Shown piece by piece: positions 35,568-45,608 of a stretch of DNA of 64,000 bases (the first letter of the stretch is position 1; the number at the start of each line of letters is the position of its first letter). The notes under the pieces were generated by a model. It worked only from the letters and a program-made list of their open reading frames with translations. It searched no databases and was not told the origin of the DNA. Source of the DNA: an uncultured Paracoccaceae bacterium (GTDB lineage: Bacteria; Pseudomonadota; Alphaproteobacteria; Rhodobacterales; Rhodobacteraceae). The stretch is from positions 1 to 64,000 of the forward strand of contig CANMEQ010000006.1 of assembly GCA_947497065.1 (NCBI GenBank), in the 5' to 3' direction. The position numbers and the translations under genes were made by a program.

Positions 35568-36464
35568 ATGAAACGTCAAAATCGTCCCCTTGTTGGTGTC
35601 TTTTGGATGGTCGTCACCGGCCTGAATTTCGTGGCTGTGACCGCGCTTGTGAAACATGTGGGTGCAGATGTGCCAGCCGCACAGGGTGCGTTTTTGCGCT
35701 ATGTTTTGGGGCTAGTGTTTTTGATCCCGATGGTGCGGCCGATTTTGGCGGCGCGGTTGACGGGACGGCAGATGAAACTGTTTGCGGCGCGCGGTGTGGT
35801 GCACACGGTGGCTGTGATTTTGTGGTTCTTTGCCATGGCGCGCATCCCGATCGCGGATGTCACGGCGATGAACTACATGTCGCCGGTCTACATCACCATT
35901 GGTGCGGCGCTGCTGTTGGGCGAGCGGTTGCCGCCGAGGCGCATGGTGGCAGTTGGGTTGGCGTTGATTGGGGCGTTGATTATTTTGCGGCCCGGATTTC
36001 GTGAGATTGATACCGGCCATTTCGCGATGGTTTTCACGGCGATGGGGTTTGCGGCGGGCTATTTGATTGCCAAGCAATTGTCGGGCGAAGTGTCGGCGGC
36101 GGTCATCGTGGGGATGCTGTCGGTGATGGTGACGATCGGGCTTGCGCCGTTTGCCTATGCGGTTTGGGTGCCGGTGAGTTGGGCGGACATCGGGTGGTTG
36201 TTTTTGGTCGCCTGTTTTGCGACGGCGGGCCATTATTCGATGACTTTGGCGTTTGCGGCTGCGCCGCTGACGGTGACGCAGCCGGTCACGTTTTTGCAGC
36301 TGGTTTGGGCCGTGATTTTGGGGGCTGTGGTGTTTTCAGAGCCTGTGGACGGCTGGGTTGTTTTGGGGGGGGCGGTGATTTTGGGGTCGGTCAGTTTTAT
36401 CAGTTGGCGTGAGGCGGTGGCCAAGCGGGCGATCACACCTGCCGTGCATCAAACAAAGGTCTAG
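35568..36464 (+). CDS. EamA/DMT-family exporter
   Basis: This 298-aa membrane protein has two EamA repeats with about ten helices. The motif AMNYMSPVYITIGAALLLGE at the end of the first repeat is typical of the RhaT/EamA group. The substrate is unknown. It starts 37 bases after argO and may share its transcript. I use ATG 35568 because the family N-terminus begins there; an upstream in-frame ATG overlaps argO. Confidence 0.85.
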   Translation: MKRQNRPLVGVFWMVVTGLNFVAVTALVKHVGADVPAAQGAFLRYVLGLVFLIPMVRPILAARLTGRQMKLFAARGVVHTVAVILWFFAMARIPIADVTAMNYMSPVYITIGAALLLGERLPPRRMVAVGLALIGALIILRPGFREIDTGHFAMVFTAMGFAAGYLIAKQLSGEVSAAVIVGMLSVMVTIGLAPFAYAVWVPVSWADIGWLFLVACFATAGHYSMTLAFAAAPLTVTQPVTFLQLVWAVILGAVVFSEPVDGWVVLGGAVILGSVSFISWREAVAKRAITPAVHQTKV

Positions 36465-36531
36465 CGCGGTGAGACGCGAGGTTTAGATTGGGGGTGTAGA
36501 CTCTGGCGGCGTCTGCCCCAATATAGGGTCC

Positions 36532-38517
36532 ATGAGCCTGCCACCCGGATTCCTTGATGAGCTACGCACGCGACTGTCGATAGGGCAGGTCGTGGGACGC
36601 AAGGTAATGTGGGACACGCGCAAGTCGAACCAAGGCAAGGGCGATCTATGGGCGCCGTGCCCGTTTCACCAAGAAAAATCTGCGTCTTTTCATGTGGATG
36701 ACCGGAAAGGGTATTATTACTGCTTTGGCTGTCACGCCAAAGGGGATGCCATTTCGTTTGTGCGCGAGACCGAGAATGTAAGCTTTATGGAAGCGGTGCA
36801 GATCTTGGCAGGAGAGGCGGGGATGACCATGCCGGAGCGTGATCCGCAGGCGCAAAAGAAGGCGGATCGGCGCACGCAATTGGCTGAGGTCATGGAAATG
36901 GCGGTGCAGTTTTACCGGCTGCAGTTGAACACAGGCGCGGGGGCTGAGGCGCGCGATTATCTGGCGGGGCGGGGGCTTTCGGGGCCTGCGTTGGAGCGCT
37001 GGGAAATCGGGATGGCGCCACAGGGCTGGCAGAACCTGTGGGATCATTTGACCGGCAAAGGCGTGGCCGAGGATTTGATTTTGGGCTGCGGTTTGGCCAA
37101 GGCCAGCCAGCAGGGCAAGAAGCCTTATGACACGTTTCGGCACCGCATCATGTTTCCAATCCGCGATGCGCGGGGGCGGGCGATTGCGTTTGGGGGGCGT
37201 GCGATGGACCCCAATGACAACGCAAAATACCTCAATTCCCCCGAGACGGAACTGTTCGACAAGGGGCGCAATCTGTTCAACCTGAAGCCCGCGCGGGAGG
37301 CGGCGGGCAAGGGGCAGCCGTTGGTTGTGGCCGAAGGGTACATGGATGTGATTGCCCTGTCGGAGGCCGGATTTGGGGCGGCGGTTGCGCCGCTTGGGAC
37401 GGCTGTGACGGAAAATCAGCTCCAGATGATGTGGCGCGTGTCGCCGGAGCCTGTGTTGATGTTGGATGGCGATACGGCCGGACAGCGGGCGGCGATGCGG
37501 GTGATTGATTTGGCGCTGCCGCTGTTGGAGGCGGGCAAATCGGTGCGGTTTGCGATGATGCCCGAGGGGCAGGACCCCGATGACATGTTGAAGGCCGCGG
37601 GTGCCGGCGCCATGCGCGACAAGATCGAAGCGGCGGTGCCGATGGTGCAGCTGTTGTGGCAGCGCGAGATTGAGGGGAAGGTGTTTGACAGCCCCGAGCG
37701 CAAGGCCGCGTTGGACAAGTCGCTGCGTGAGAAGATCATGTTGGTCAAAGATCCGTCGATCCGCAGCCATTATGGGCAGGCGATCAAGGATCTGCGCTGG
37801 GAGCTGTTTGGGCAGTCGCGCGGGGGGCGGCAAGACAGCACCTTCGTGGGCACGGCTGGCGGCAAAGGCGGGCGGCGCACGGCATGGTTGCCAAAAGGTG
37901 CCAAGTTGCCAGCGCAAAGCAGCACGAAAGCGTCGGCCTTGGCGGGGGGCACATTGCTGGAGGATCAGCTGCGCGAGGCTGTGATTGTGGCGGTGCTGAT
38001 CCGAAACCCGGAAATTTTGAACGATTTTTACGGAAATTTAGAACGTATGCAGTGTTCTGGCCCCGATGTGGCAGAGATTCGCAATGCGTTGTTGGCCCAG
38101 GAACCGGGCGAAGGGTTGCAGGCGCGGATTTCTGAGGAGATTGGAGAGACGGCCCTTGAAAACCTATTTGCGCAGGCCCATGTGGCCATAACACCAGCCG
38201 TTCGTCGCCCGGACAATGGGGATTTGGCGCGAATGTGTTTGGCGGAGGAATTCGCAAAACTGACGTCCCGAAGGGGGCATGCCCACGAGGTTGAAGACGC
38301 GATTGAGGAATTGTCGTCGGATGTGGCGGATGAGCGGCTGACCAAACGGTTGGCGCAATCGACCGACGCGATGAACAACGCGGGGCGCCAAGATGGGGAT
38401 GATACCGCAGAATACGACACCGGAGACAATGGTGCGCGGATTAAGAAAGAAGAACGCAGTGCATTTGATGCACTTTTAGACCGAATCAACTATGGCAAGG
38501 ACGGCGGCGACGCTTAG
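36532..38517 (+). CDS. dnaG: DNA primase
   Basis: This 661-aa primase makes RNA primers at the replication fork. The CHC2 zinc finger is C43, H46, C64 and C67. The TOPRIM core covers about residues 260-345 (VVAEGYMDVIALSEAG, LDGDTAGQRAA). The C-terminal part after residue 470 is the helicase-binding region, as usual less conserved. It is followed after 137 bases by rpoD, the classic macromolecular-synthesis order. Confidence 0.96.
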   Translation: MSLPPGFLDELRTRLSIGQVVGRKVMWDTRKSNQGKGDLWAPCPFHQEKSASFHVDDRKGYYYCFGCHAKGDAISFVRETENVSFMEAVQILAGEAGMTMPERDPQAQKKADRRTQLAEVMEMAVQFYRLQLNTGAGAEARDYLAGRGLSGPALERWEIGMAPQGWQNLWDHLTGKGVAEDLILGCGLAKASQQGKKPYDTFRHRIMFPIRDARGRAIAFGGRAMDPNDNAKYLNSPETELFDKGRNLFNLKPAREAAGKGQPLVVAEGYMDVIALSEAGFGAAVAPLGTAVTENQLQMMWRVSPEPVLMLDGDTAGQRAAMRVIDLALPLLEAGKSVRFAMMPEGQDPDDMLKAAGAGAMRDKIEAAVPMVQLLWQREIEGKVFDSPERKAALDKSLREKIMLVKDPSIRSHYGQAIKDLRWELFGQSRGGRQDSTFVGTAGGKGGRRTAWLPKGAKLPAQSSTKASALAGGTLLEDQLREAVIVAVLIRNPEILNDFYGNLERMQCSGPDVAEIRNALLAQEPGEGLQARISEEIGETALENLFAQAHVAITPAVRRPDNGDLARMCLAEEFAKLTSRRGHAHEVEDAIEELSSDVADERLTKRLAQSTDAMNNAGRQDGDDTAEYDTGDNGARIKKEERSAFDALLDRINYGKDGGDA

Positions 38518-38654
38518 GTTTTGCCTGAAACCACATCGCAACAGGGTAGAAAAACAACTGTTCTCCCCATTGCGAATCACCGCTGCGCTTGATTGATTCG
38601 AGCAAATGCCGAATCAACCGAATCAGGTGACGACCTGAACCGAAGGGAATGCAC

Positions 38655-40631
38655 ATGGCCGCCAAGGACAACACCGACCAGCAAGACGGCGCAGATGGAG
38701 ATATCTCCATCGATATGAGCCAAGCTGCCGTTAAAAAGATGATCGCCGAAGCGCGTGAGCGTGGCACGATCACTTACGACCAGCTGAACGCGGTTTTGCC
38801 CCCTGATCAGGTGTCGTCTGACCAGATTGAAGATGTGATGTCGATGCTCAATGAAATGGGCATTCAGGTGACCGAGGAAGAAGAATCCGAAGAGGTTGAT
38901 GACGGTACATCCAAAGAGGTGGCGACTGTATCTGGCGGGCGTGAAGTTACGCTGGGTGGGGCCGAGGCTGAAAAGCTGGACCGCACGGATGACCCTGTTC
39001 GGATGTATTTGCGTGAGATGGGCAGTGTGGAACTGCTCTCTCGTGAGGGCGAGATTGCGATTGCAAAGCGCATTGAGGCTGGTCGCAACACAATGATTTT
39101 GGGGCTGTGTGAAAGCCCGCTGACGTTCCAAGCGATTACGATCTGGCGCGACGAATTGCTGTCAGAAGATATTTTGCTGCGTGATGTTATCGATCTGGAA
39201 ACCACGTTTGGGAACCAGATGGGCGAGGACGGTGAGGAAGAAGCCGTGGTTGCCCCTGTGGCCGGTGGTGGTGAGGCGAAGCCGGAGGCCAAGCAAGAGC
39301 TGGATGCGGATGGCAACCCGATTGCCAAGGATGATGATGACGACGAAGATGATGCGGCAAACATGTCTTTGGCGGCGATGGAAGCGACGCTGAAGCCGCA
39401 GGTTTTGGAAACTCTGGACCTGATCGCGCGTGACTTTACCAAGTTGAGCGACATGCAGGACGCGCGGATGTCTGCGACGTTGAACGAGGATGACAGCTTC
39501 TCTGACAAAGAAGAGAAGAAGTACCAGAAGCTGCGTCAGGAAATCGTTGATTTGGTGAATTCGCTTCACCTGCACAACAACCGTATTGAGGCGTTGATTG
39601 ACCAGTTGTACGGCATCAACCGCCGGATCATGCAGATCGACAGCAACATGGTGAAGCTGGCCGACCAAGCGCGTATCAACCGTCGTGAGTTTGTGGATGC
39701 CTATAAGGGCCGCGAGCTGGATCCGACGTGGTTGGAAGAAATGGGCGAGAAAACGGGTCGCGGTTGGCAGATGCTGATTGAGCGTTCTACCACAAAGATT
39801 GAAGAGTTGCGCGCAGAAATGGCGCAGGTCGGTCAGTACGTTGGTGTTGATATTTCTGAATTCCGCCGCATCGTGCAGCAGGTTCAGAAGGGTGAGAAAG
39901 AAGCCCGTCAGGCTAAGAAAGAAATGGTCGAAGCGAACCTGCGTTTGGTTATTTCGATTGCCAAAAAGTACACGAACCGTGGCTTGCAATTCCTTGATCT
40001 TATTCAGGAAGGTAACATCGGCCTGATGAAGGCGGTGGATAAATTCGAATACCGCCGTGGGTACAAATTCTCGACCTACGCAACGTGGTGGATCCGTCAG
40101 GCGATTACACGCTCTATCGCGGATCAGGCGCGCACAATTCGTATTCCGGTGCACATGATCGAAACGATCAACAAGCTGGTGCGGACCGGTCGCCAGATGT
40201 TGCACGAGATTGGCCGCGAGCCGACGCCAGAGGAATTGTCTGCCAAGTTGCAGATGCCGCTGGAAAAAGTGCGCAAGGTTATGAAGATCGCGAAAGAGCC
40301 GATCTCTCTCGAGACACCGATTGGTGACGAGGAAGATTCGCAGCTTGGTGATTTCATTGAGGATAAGAATGCTGTGCTGCCTTTGGACAGCGCCATTCAG
40401 GAGAACCTCAAAGAGACAACAACGCGGGTTCTGGCGTCGCTTACTCCTCGTGAGGAACGTGTGTTGCGGATGCGGTTTGGCATCGGCATGAACACCGACC
40501 ACACGTTGGAAGAAGTGGGGCAGCAGTTCAGCGTGACGCGGGAACGTATTCGCCAGATTGAGGCGAAGGCTCTGCGGAAGCTGAAACACCCAAGCCGGTC
40601 GCGGCGGTTGCGGTCTTTCCTAGATCAGTAA
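38655..40631 (+). CDS. rpoD: RNA polymerase primary sigma factor RpoD
   Basis: This 658-aa sigma-70 factor recognises vegetative promoters. Region 1.1 is at the N-terminus, a long acidic non-conserved region covers about residues 185-235, region 2 has [17 protein letters not shown] and the [15 protein letters not shown] core, and region 4 has the helix-turn-helix [20 protein letters not shown]. The ATG at 38655 is six bases after an AAGGGA site; an ATG at 38649 touches that site. A TTCG-loop terminator follows. Confidence 0.97.
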   Translation: MAAKDNTDQQDGADGDISIDMSQAAVKKMIAEARERGTITYDQLNAVLPPDQVSSDQIEDVMSMLNEMGIQVTEEEESEEVDDGTSKEVATVSGGREVTLGGAEAEKLDRTDDPVRMYLREMGSVELLSREGEIAIAKRIEAGRNTMILGLCESPLTFQAITIWRDELLSEDILLRDVIDLETTFGNQMGEDGEEEAVVAPVAGGGEAKPEAKQELDADGNPIAKDDDDDEDDAANMSLAAMEATLKPQVLETLDLIARDFTKLSDMQDARMSATLNEDDSFSDKEEKKYQKLRQEIVDLVNSLHLHNNRIEALIDQLYGINRRIMQIDSNMVKLADQARINRREFVDAYKGRELDPTWLEEMGEKTGRGWQMLIERSTTKIEELRAEMAQVGQYVGVDISEFRRIVQQVQKGEKEARQAKKEMVEANLRLVISIAKKYTNRGLQFLDLIQEGNIGLMKAVDKFEYRRGYKFSTYATWWIRQAITRSIADQARTIRIPVHMIETINKLVRTGRQMLHEIGREPTPEELSAKLQMPLEKVRKVMKIAKEPISLETPIGDEEDSQLGDFIEDKNAVLPLDSAIQENLKETTTRVLASLTPREERVLRMRFGIGMNTDHTLEEVGQQFSVTRERIRQIEAKALRKLKHPSRSRRLRSFLDQ

Positions 40632-40641
40632 ATAAAATTAG

Positions 40642-40667
40642 GGCCCTGATTTCGATCGGGGCCTTTT
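40642..40667 (+). terminator. Terminator of rpoD
   Basis: GGCCCTGAT and ATCGGGGCC form a nine-bp stem (one G-T pair) closed by a TTCG tetraloop and followed by TTTT. It lies ten bases after the rpoD stop codon. Confidence 0.88.
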
Positions 40668-40685
40668 GCGTTTGGGGATAGAGAC

Positions 40686-40958
40686 ATGTCCATTTTGAAG
40701 AAATTGTTCGGCGGCGGAAAAGCGAAAGCGGCAAAGGCCGTTGGGCACGCCTACAACGGGTATGAGATTTTCGCGGAGCCGATGAAGGAGCCGAGTGGGT
40801 TCCGCATTGCCGCGCGGATCGAGAAAGAGATCGATGGCGAGGTTAAAAGCCATACGATGATCCGCGCCGATATTCTGAACAGCTATGATGAAGCGGTCGA
40901 CGCGACGATTGCGAAAGCGCAAAGTGTGATTGACCAGCAGGGCGATCGGATTTTCTGA
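40686..40958 (+). CDS. HlyU-domain small protein
   Basis: This 90-aa protein starts MSILKKLFGGG and continues with YNGYEIFAEPMKEPSGFRIAARI, the pattern of the HlyU family, named from a Vibrio haemolysin activator. Alphaproteobacterial members are short and of unknown role; the fold is a small winged-helix-like or beta-rich domain. It starts 19 bases after the rpoD terminator and precedes the YjbQ gene by six bases. Confidence 0.8.
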   Translation: MSILKKLFGGGKAKAAKAVGHAYNGYEIFAEPMKEPSGFRIAARIEKEIDGEVKSHTMIRADILNSYDEAVDATIAKAQSVIDQQGDRIF

Positions 40959-40964
40959 GGGCAC

Positions 40965-41363
40965 ATGCAGTTTACCATCAACACCCATGGGCCCGGTTTG
41001 TATGAGTTCACCACGCAGGTGAGGGATGCGGTGCAGGGCACCGGGGTGTTGACGTTGTTTGTGCAGCACACGTCATGTTCGTTGTTGATCCAAGAAAATG
41101 CGGACGCGGAGGTGAAGACGGACCTGACGAATTATTTCCACCGTCTGGTACCGCCCACCACCGATCCGTCGATGTCATATCTGCGGCATACCTACGAGGG
41201 GCCTGACGATATGCCGGCGCATATCAAGGCTGCGATGATGCCGACGAGCTTGCAGATTCCTGTCATTGACGGGCAGATGCAGCTGGGAACTTGGCAGGGA
41301 ATTTACATTTTCGAACATCGAACCGCGCGTCATCAACGCCGCGTTGTGGGGATGCTCCGATGA
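40965..41363 (+). CDS. YjbQ family protein (UPF0047, secondary thiamine-phosphate synthase)
   Basis: This 132-aa protein has the UPF0047 hallmark HTSCSLLIQENAD (about residues 30-42) and ends with the WQGIYIFEHR motif. Some members have weak thiamine-phosphate synthase activity in vitro; the physiological role is unknown. The gene overlaps the next by four bases, forming a small HlyU-YjbQ-hypothetical operon behind rpoD. Confidence 0.9.
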   Translation: MQFTINTHGPGLYEFTTQVRDAVQGTGVLTLFVQHTSCSLLIQENADAEVKTDLTNYFHRLVPPTTDPSMSYLRHTYEGPDDMPAHIKAAMMPTSLQIPVIDGQMQLGTWQGIYIFEHRTARHQRRVVGMLR

Positions 41364-41875
41364 AACTGGCTGTGCCCTTTATTGTGGTGGCAAACACCGC
41401 TTGGGCGGCCTGTGATGCGGGCGAGCAGACGTTTATGTCGTGCCGGATTGAAGACAGCGCCAATGTTTTGCGGGTGTGTTTTGACACCAATGACGTGCAC
41501 TATCGGTTTGGACCTGCCAAGCAGGCGCCGGACCTCGCATTGTCGCAGAGCATTACGGATGTGGCCTATGTGCCGTGGCCGGGCGTTGGGCAGGCGATTT
41601 GGGAAGAGGTGGCATTTCGCAATGGGGCGTACCGCTATACGGTTTGGGCCGGATTCGACCGCATGTTTGACGAGGCAGAGTACAACGCTACGCCGCATCA
41701 CGGGTTTGGTGGGGTGCGGGTCACAACAGTGGCGGATAACGTTGAGGTTGTCACCCTAGAGTGTGAACGGGCGACTGTTGAGTTCGCCTGGGATGACATT
41801 TTGTATCGTGCGAAAAACGCGCGTGGGCTGGTTTGGGATGACCGGACGCGGACCTGGGGACCGCTGGCACAGTAG
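41360..41875 (+). CDS. Unidentified secreted protein
   Basis: I do not recognise this 171-aa protein. A signal peptide of about 16 residues ends in AWA, so it is probably periplasmic. The mature part has four cysteines (near residues 18, 27, 39 and 136) that could form two disulfides, several tryptophans and a beta-rich pattern. The ATG overlaps the yjbQ stop (ATGA), which is why I start here and not further upstream inside yjbQ. The 144 bases after it before nrdR contain a TATAGT that may be a -10 element at 41961. Confidence 0.7.
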   Translation: MKLAVPFIVVANTAWAACDAGEQTFMSCRIEDSANVLRVCFDTNDVHYRFGPAKQAPDLALSQSITDVAYVPWPGVGQAIWEEVAFRNGAYRYTVWAGFDRMFDEAEYNATPHHGFGGVRVTTVADNVEVVTLECERATVEFAWDDILYRAKNARGLVWDDRTRTWGPLAQ

Positions 41876-42019
41876 GGGTGGCTCGGGGCTGGACTGTGGC
41901 CGATGCGACTCACGATGTTGTGGTGTAATTTGCCCTCTACCCAAAACTTATCCCGCGCCCTATAGTGGCTGTGGATAAATGGGGCACAAGACCCCAGAGG
42001 CAGAAAACGAGGACAGGAT

Positions 42020-42487
42020 ATGCGTTGCCCCTTTTGCGGAAACGTCGATACCCAAGTGAAGGACTCCCGCCCAGCGGAAGACCACGTCGCCATTCGGCGC
42101 CGGCGGTTTTGTCCGGCTTGTGGGGGACGGTTTACAACATATGAACGCGTGCAGCTGCGTGATTTGATCGTCATCAAGTCAAACGGCCGTCGTGAGGATT
42201 TTGACCGTGATAAACTGGAGCGGTCGGTGCGGATTTCGATGCAGAAACGCCCGGTTGAGCCGGAACGGGCGGATCAGATGATTTCTGGCATCGTGCGCCG
42301 GTTGGAGAGCATGGGCGAGACGGACATCGATTCCAAACATATCGGTGAGATCGTGATGGAGGCTTTGGCCCGCATCGATACGGTGGCTTATGTGCGATTT
42401 GCCAGTGTTTACAAGAACTTCCAAGCGGCAGATGATTTCGACAAATTCGTCAGCGAATTGCGTCCGCCTGAAAAACTGGACGATTGA
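42020..42487 (+). CDS. nrdR: Transcriptional repressor NrdR
   Basis: This 155-aa repressor of ribonucleotide reductase genes has a zinc ribbon (C3, C6, C31, C34) and an ATP-cone domain (about residues 49-139) that senses ATP/dATP. The length is standard. The stop codon overlaps the ribD start, so nrdR and ribD are translated together, a linkage seen in many proteobacteria. Confidence 0.97.
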   Translation: MRCPFCGNVDTQVKDSRPAEDHVAIRRRRFCPACGGRFTTYERVQLRDLIVIKSNGRREDFDRDKLERSVRISMQKRPVEPERADQMISGIVRRLESMGETDIDSKHIGEIVMEALARIDTVAYVRFASVYKNFQAADDFDKFVSELRPPEKLDD

Positions 42488-43596
42488 GTAAAGATCTAGA
42501 TCACAGATTTATGGGCATGGCCCTGTCGCTTGGGCGGCGGGGCCTTGGTCGTGTGTGGCCGAACCCGAATGTGGGCTGTGTGATTGTGAAAGAGGGCCGC
42601 GTGATTGGGCGCGGTTGGACGGCGGATGGCGGGCGACCCCATGCGGAGACGCAGGCTTTGTCCGCCATTGATGCGCGCCGCGAGACGGCGCGCGGTGCGA
42701 CGGCCTATGTGACATTGGAGCCCTGCGCCCATCACGGGAAAACGCCACCCTGTGCGGAGGCTTTGGTTGCGGCGGGTATTGCGCGGGTTGTTGTGGCGGC
42801 GGGGGACCCGGATGTTCGGGTGTCTGGCAAGGGCTACGGCATTTTGCGCGCGGCTGGGATTGAGGTTGTGACCGGTGTGCGTGAGGCGGAGGCCCGTGCG
42901 GATTTGGCTGGTTTCCTGTGTCGGCAGACGCAATCGCGTCCGTTTGTGACCCTCAAGTTGGCCAATTCTTTTGATGGGCGGATTGCGACGGCGACGGGCG
43001 AAAGCAAGTGGATCACGGGTCCGCAGGCGCGGCGATTGGTGCATGCGATGCGTGCGCGCCATGATGCTGTGTTGGTGGGGGCGGGTACGGTGCGTGCCGA
43101 TGACCCCACATTGACGGTGCGGGACATGGGTGCACGGATGCAGCCGGTGCGTGTTGTTGCATCGCGGCGATTGGATATTGAGGCAAAGGCACTGCTGGCC
43201 ACGCAAGATCAGGCGCCGCTCTGGGTGTGCCATGGGCCGGATGCGGATGTGGCGCGGTTTGCGGACGCGGGAGCCACGACCATCGGCTGTTCTGTAGAGG
43301 GACGGCAGGTGGCGCCCCTAGATATGATGGAAAAGCTGGCAGAACGTGGGCTGACGCGAGTGTTCTGCGAAGGCGGCGGCAGTTTGGCCGCGTCGATGTT
43401 GGCGGCGGATATGGTCGACGAGGTTGTCGGGTTTACCGCCGGATTGGTATTGGGCGCAGAAGGCACGCCGGGCATTGGGGCGATGGGATTAGACCGGTTG
43501 GCGGAGGCGCCACGGTTTGCATTGGTTGAGGCGACGCAGGTGGGCGCGGATTTGATGCACCGCTGGGTGCGCGCCTATCGCCACAGGTGCGCGTAG
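42484..43596 (+). CDS. ribD: Bifunctional riboflavin deaminase/reductase RibD
   Basis: This 370-aa enzyme carries out steps two and three of riboflavin synthesis. The deaminase domain (about 1-145) has HAE with H53 and E55, and zinc cysteines C81 and C90 in [11 protein letters not shown]. The reductase domain (about 150-370) starts at [17 protein letters not shown]. The start is probably TTG 42484, which overlaps the nrdR stop (TTGA); ATG 42511 is an alternative nine codons later. Its end overlaps the inverted kpsC gene by 22 bases. Confidence 0.93.
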   Translation: MSKDLDHRFMGMALSLGRRGLGRVWPNPNVGCVIVKEGRVIGRGWTADGGRPHAETQALSAIDARRETARGATAYVTLEPCAHHGKTPPCAEALVAAGIARVVVAAGDPDVRVSGKGYGILRAAGIEVVTGVREAEARADLAGFLCRQTQSRPFVTLKLANSFDGRIATATGESKWITGPQARRLVHAMRARHDAVLVGAGTVRADDPTLTVRDMGARMQPVRVVASRRLDIEAKALLATQDQAPLWVCHGPDADVARFADAGATTIGCSVEGRQVAPLDMMEKLAERGLTRVFCEGGGSLAASMLAADMVDEVVGFTAGLVLGAEGTPGIGAMGLDRLAEAPRFALVEATQVGADLMHRWVRAYRHRCA

Positions 43597-45608
43597 GACG
43601 CGAACAGACCTTGGGCCTTGGCGAGCCATCGGTTGGCCCGTGATGGGCGCGGTATGGTGCCGGTTTCAAGGCGGTCGAGGACCACATCAACGGGGCAGGG
43701 TTGCCCGGTGACCGGATCAAAATATCGCGGATATTGGACCAGCACGGCATGGGCAACCTGCGCCAGACTGGGGCGCGCGATGCGCCGTGTGGAGGGCAGG
43801 GCGCGGTCGTCGGTCAGGCCCCAACCAGCGTAGAACGGGGTGCCAAAACAGGTGACGTCTTTGCCGCGCAAGAGAGCTTCGAACCCGATGGTGGAGGTCA
43901 TTGTCCAGACCTCATCCACGGCATCCAGCGCTGCAATCGGAGAGGTTTTGGTGAGGATCACATCAGCGAAGTCGGTGGCATCTGGGACGTGGCCGTCGCG
44001 CAGGCCGGATTCGACGTCCGGGTGGGGTTTGTAGAGGAGTGTCGCGGCAGGGTTCGCGGCGCGGGTGGCGGCGAGCAGGTCGCGGTTGGTGGTGATGTCG
44101 GTGGTGCCCAGCCGGATCGAGGCATCGTCTTCCACTTGGCCAGGCACGAGGATACGGCGGCCAGTGGGCAGATCTGCGGGGATATCGCCCGCCTCAAGGT
44201 TATATTTGCTGAGGCCTGCGGAGGTGATGCGGCGGATCAGGGCCTCGGCGCGGTAAAGGTCGGCGTTTGTGAGGGTGTCTGATGCGTTGATCAAGGTTTC
44301 AAGGCGGCTTGCTTGCGTGGGGTCGTAGTAAATGCCGAGGTCATCGACGACCAAGGAGAGGGGGGCGATCAGCTCGGCGCCCAATCCGCGAGAGCGCAAA
44401 AAACCGTCTTCGACGCGCAGAGCGCTGTCGTGGCCTACGGACTTTCCGGCCCAGACCATGCGTCCGCGCCCTGTTTTAGCGGCCAGTGCATCGGCTTTGG
44501 CAGGGTCATCTTCGAAGAGGATTTTGCGGTGTTGGCCGAAAACCTTTTGCAACGGCGCGCGTTTCCACAGGCGCATGCCGGAGGCGACCCAGCCCGCGTG
44601 ATCGTCGCGCCAGGCGCGGGTTTGGGCGGCCAGTGTGTCGATTGCGTCTGACAGGGTGCATAGGCGGTCGCGGTAGGGGTCGTACCAGCGCGGATAGAGG
44701 ATCATGGCGGCGGCAAACAATTGGACACGTGTGAGATTGCGTTGGCGGCGATCGAGGGGCTGGCGGTCGTCTGTGAGGCCCCAGCCCATGTAGAAGGGTT
44801 GGCCGAATACCACGGGTTTGTGCCCTGCGAGGATGGCCTCGAACCCGAATTGCGAGGACACGGTGTAGACGGCGACGGCGCCATCCAGCAACGCGTGAGG
44901 GCTGATCGGGTCGGTCAGGAAGTCTGTGTTGGGGGACAGATCGCCATCGCGGTAGTGGCCGCCACGGTGGCCTGCGGCGGTTTCGGGGTGGGTTTTGATG
45001 TAGATTTTGGCTTGGGGGTGCTCTTCGCGGGCGACGAAGAGCATTTCGAGAAAGGTGTTGCGGTCGGCGCGGGAGGCTTTGACCGAGGCATCGCCTGCGG
45101 TTTGGTCGATGATAAGCACGTAGCCTGGATCGGGGGCAGGCGTGGCGGGATCGAAGGCGTTGTATTTACTCAAAGAGAGCTGTTTGAGGCGGGCCATACC
45201 GTCGCGGGCTTGCGAGAGGATATGGGCATCGTCGAGGGGGTCTTCGGCGAGCAGGTGTTCGAGGTCTGAGGGGGTGGAGGGGTCGAAGTGGACGCCGCGC
45301 GTGTCGAGGTGCAGGCCAAGCGGTGGTTCGCCATCGCGGCCGGGCAGAACGGAGCGCAAAAAGGCGTCTTCGACGCGCAACACGGGGACGTTGGTTTTGC
45401 CGGAAACGGCTTCGCCGCGCCAGCTGGTGGGCGAGTGGCCCCAAACGCCGATCAAGTCGTCTGGTGCTGGTTTGCCCAAGGCGATGTCATAGCCGGACAG
45501 CTCGAGGATACGGCGGATGCGCGACTGGGTGAGAAAGCCGCCGTTGTAAACGTAAAGCCGCTGCGAGGGAGACCCCGCAGCGGCTGCCGTGTTCGGCGTT
45601 ACGGCCAT
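43575..45608 (-). CDS. kpsC: Capsule beta-Kdo transferase KpsC
   Basis: This 677-aa cytoplasmic protein is built from two related halves (about 1-335 and 345-677). Each half contains the same FYxGWGLTDDR motif, once near residue 275 and once near 615, showing the duplication. KpsC adds Kdo residues to the lyso-phosphatidylglycerol anchor of group 2 capsules, extending what KpsS begins. It overlaps kpsD by one base and overlaps the end of ribD on the other strand by 22 bases. Confidence 0.88.
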   Translation of the reverse strand: MAVTPNTAAAAGSPSQRLYVYNGGFLTQSRIRRILELSGYDIALGKPAPDDLIGVWGHSPTSWRGEAVSGKTNVPVLRVEDAFLRSVLPGRDGEPPLGLHLDTRGVHFDPSTPSDLEHLLAEDPLDDAHILSQARDGMARLKQLSLSKYNAFDPATPAPDPGYVLIIDQTAGDASVKASRADRNTFLEMLFVAREEHPQAKIYIKTHPETAAGHRGGHYRDGDLSPNTDFLTDPISPHALLDGAVAVYTVSSQFGFEAILAGHKPVVFGQPFYMGWGLTDDRQPLDRRQRNLTRVQLFAAAMILYPRWYDPYRDRLCTLSDAIDTLAAQTRAWRDDHAGWVASGMRLWKRAPLQKVFGQHRKILFEDDPAKADALAAKTGRGRMVWAGKSVGHDSALRVEDGFLRSRGLGAELIAPLSLVVDDLGIYYDPTQASRLETLINASDTLTNADLYRAEALIRRITSAGLSKYNLEAGDIPADLPTGRRILVPGQVEDDASIRLGTTDITTNRDLLAATRAANPAATLLYKPHPDVESGLRDGHVPDATDFADVILTKTSPIAALDAVDEVWTMTSTIGFEALLRGKDVTCFGTPFYAGWGLTDDRALPSTRRIARPSLAQVAHAVLVQYPRYFDPVTGQPCPVDVVLDRLETGTIPRPSRANRWLAKAQGLFASYAHLWR

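Noticed and set aside
38896-40589. Long antisense frames over rpoD
   Set aside because: They mirror rpoD codons; rpoD itself is certain.
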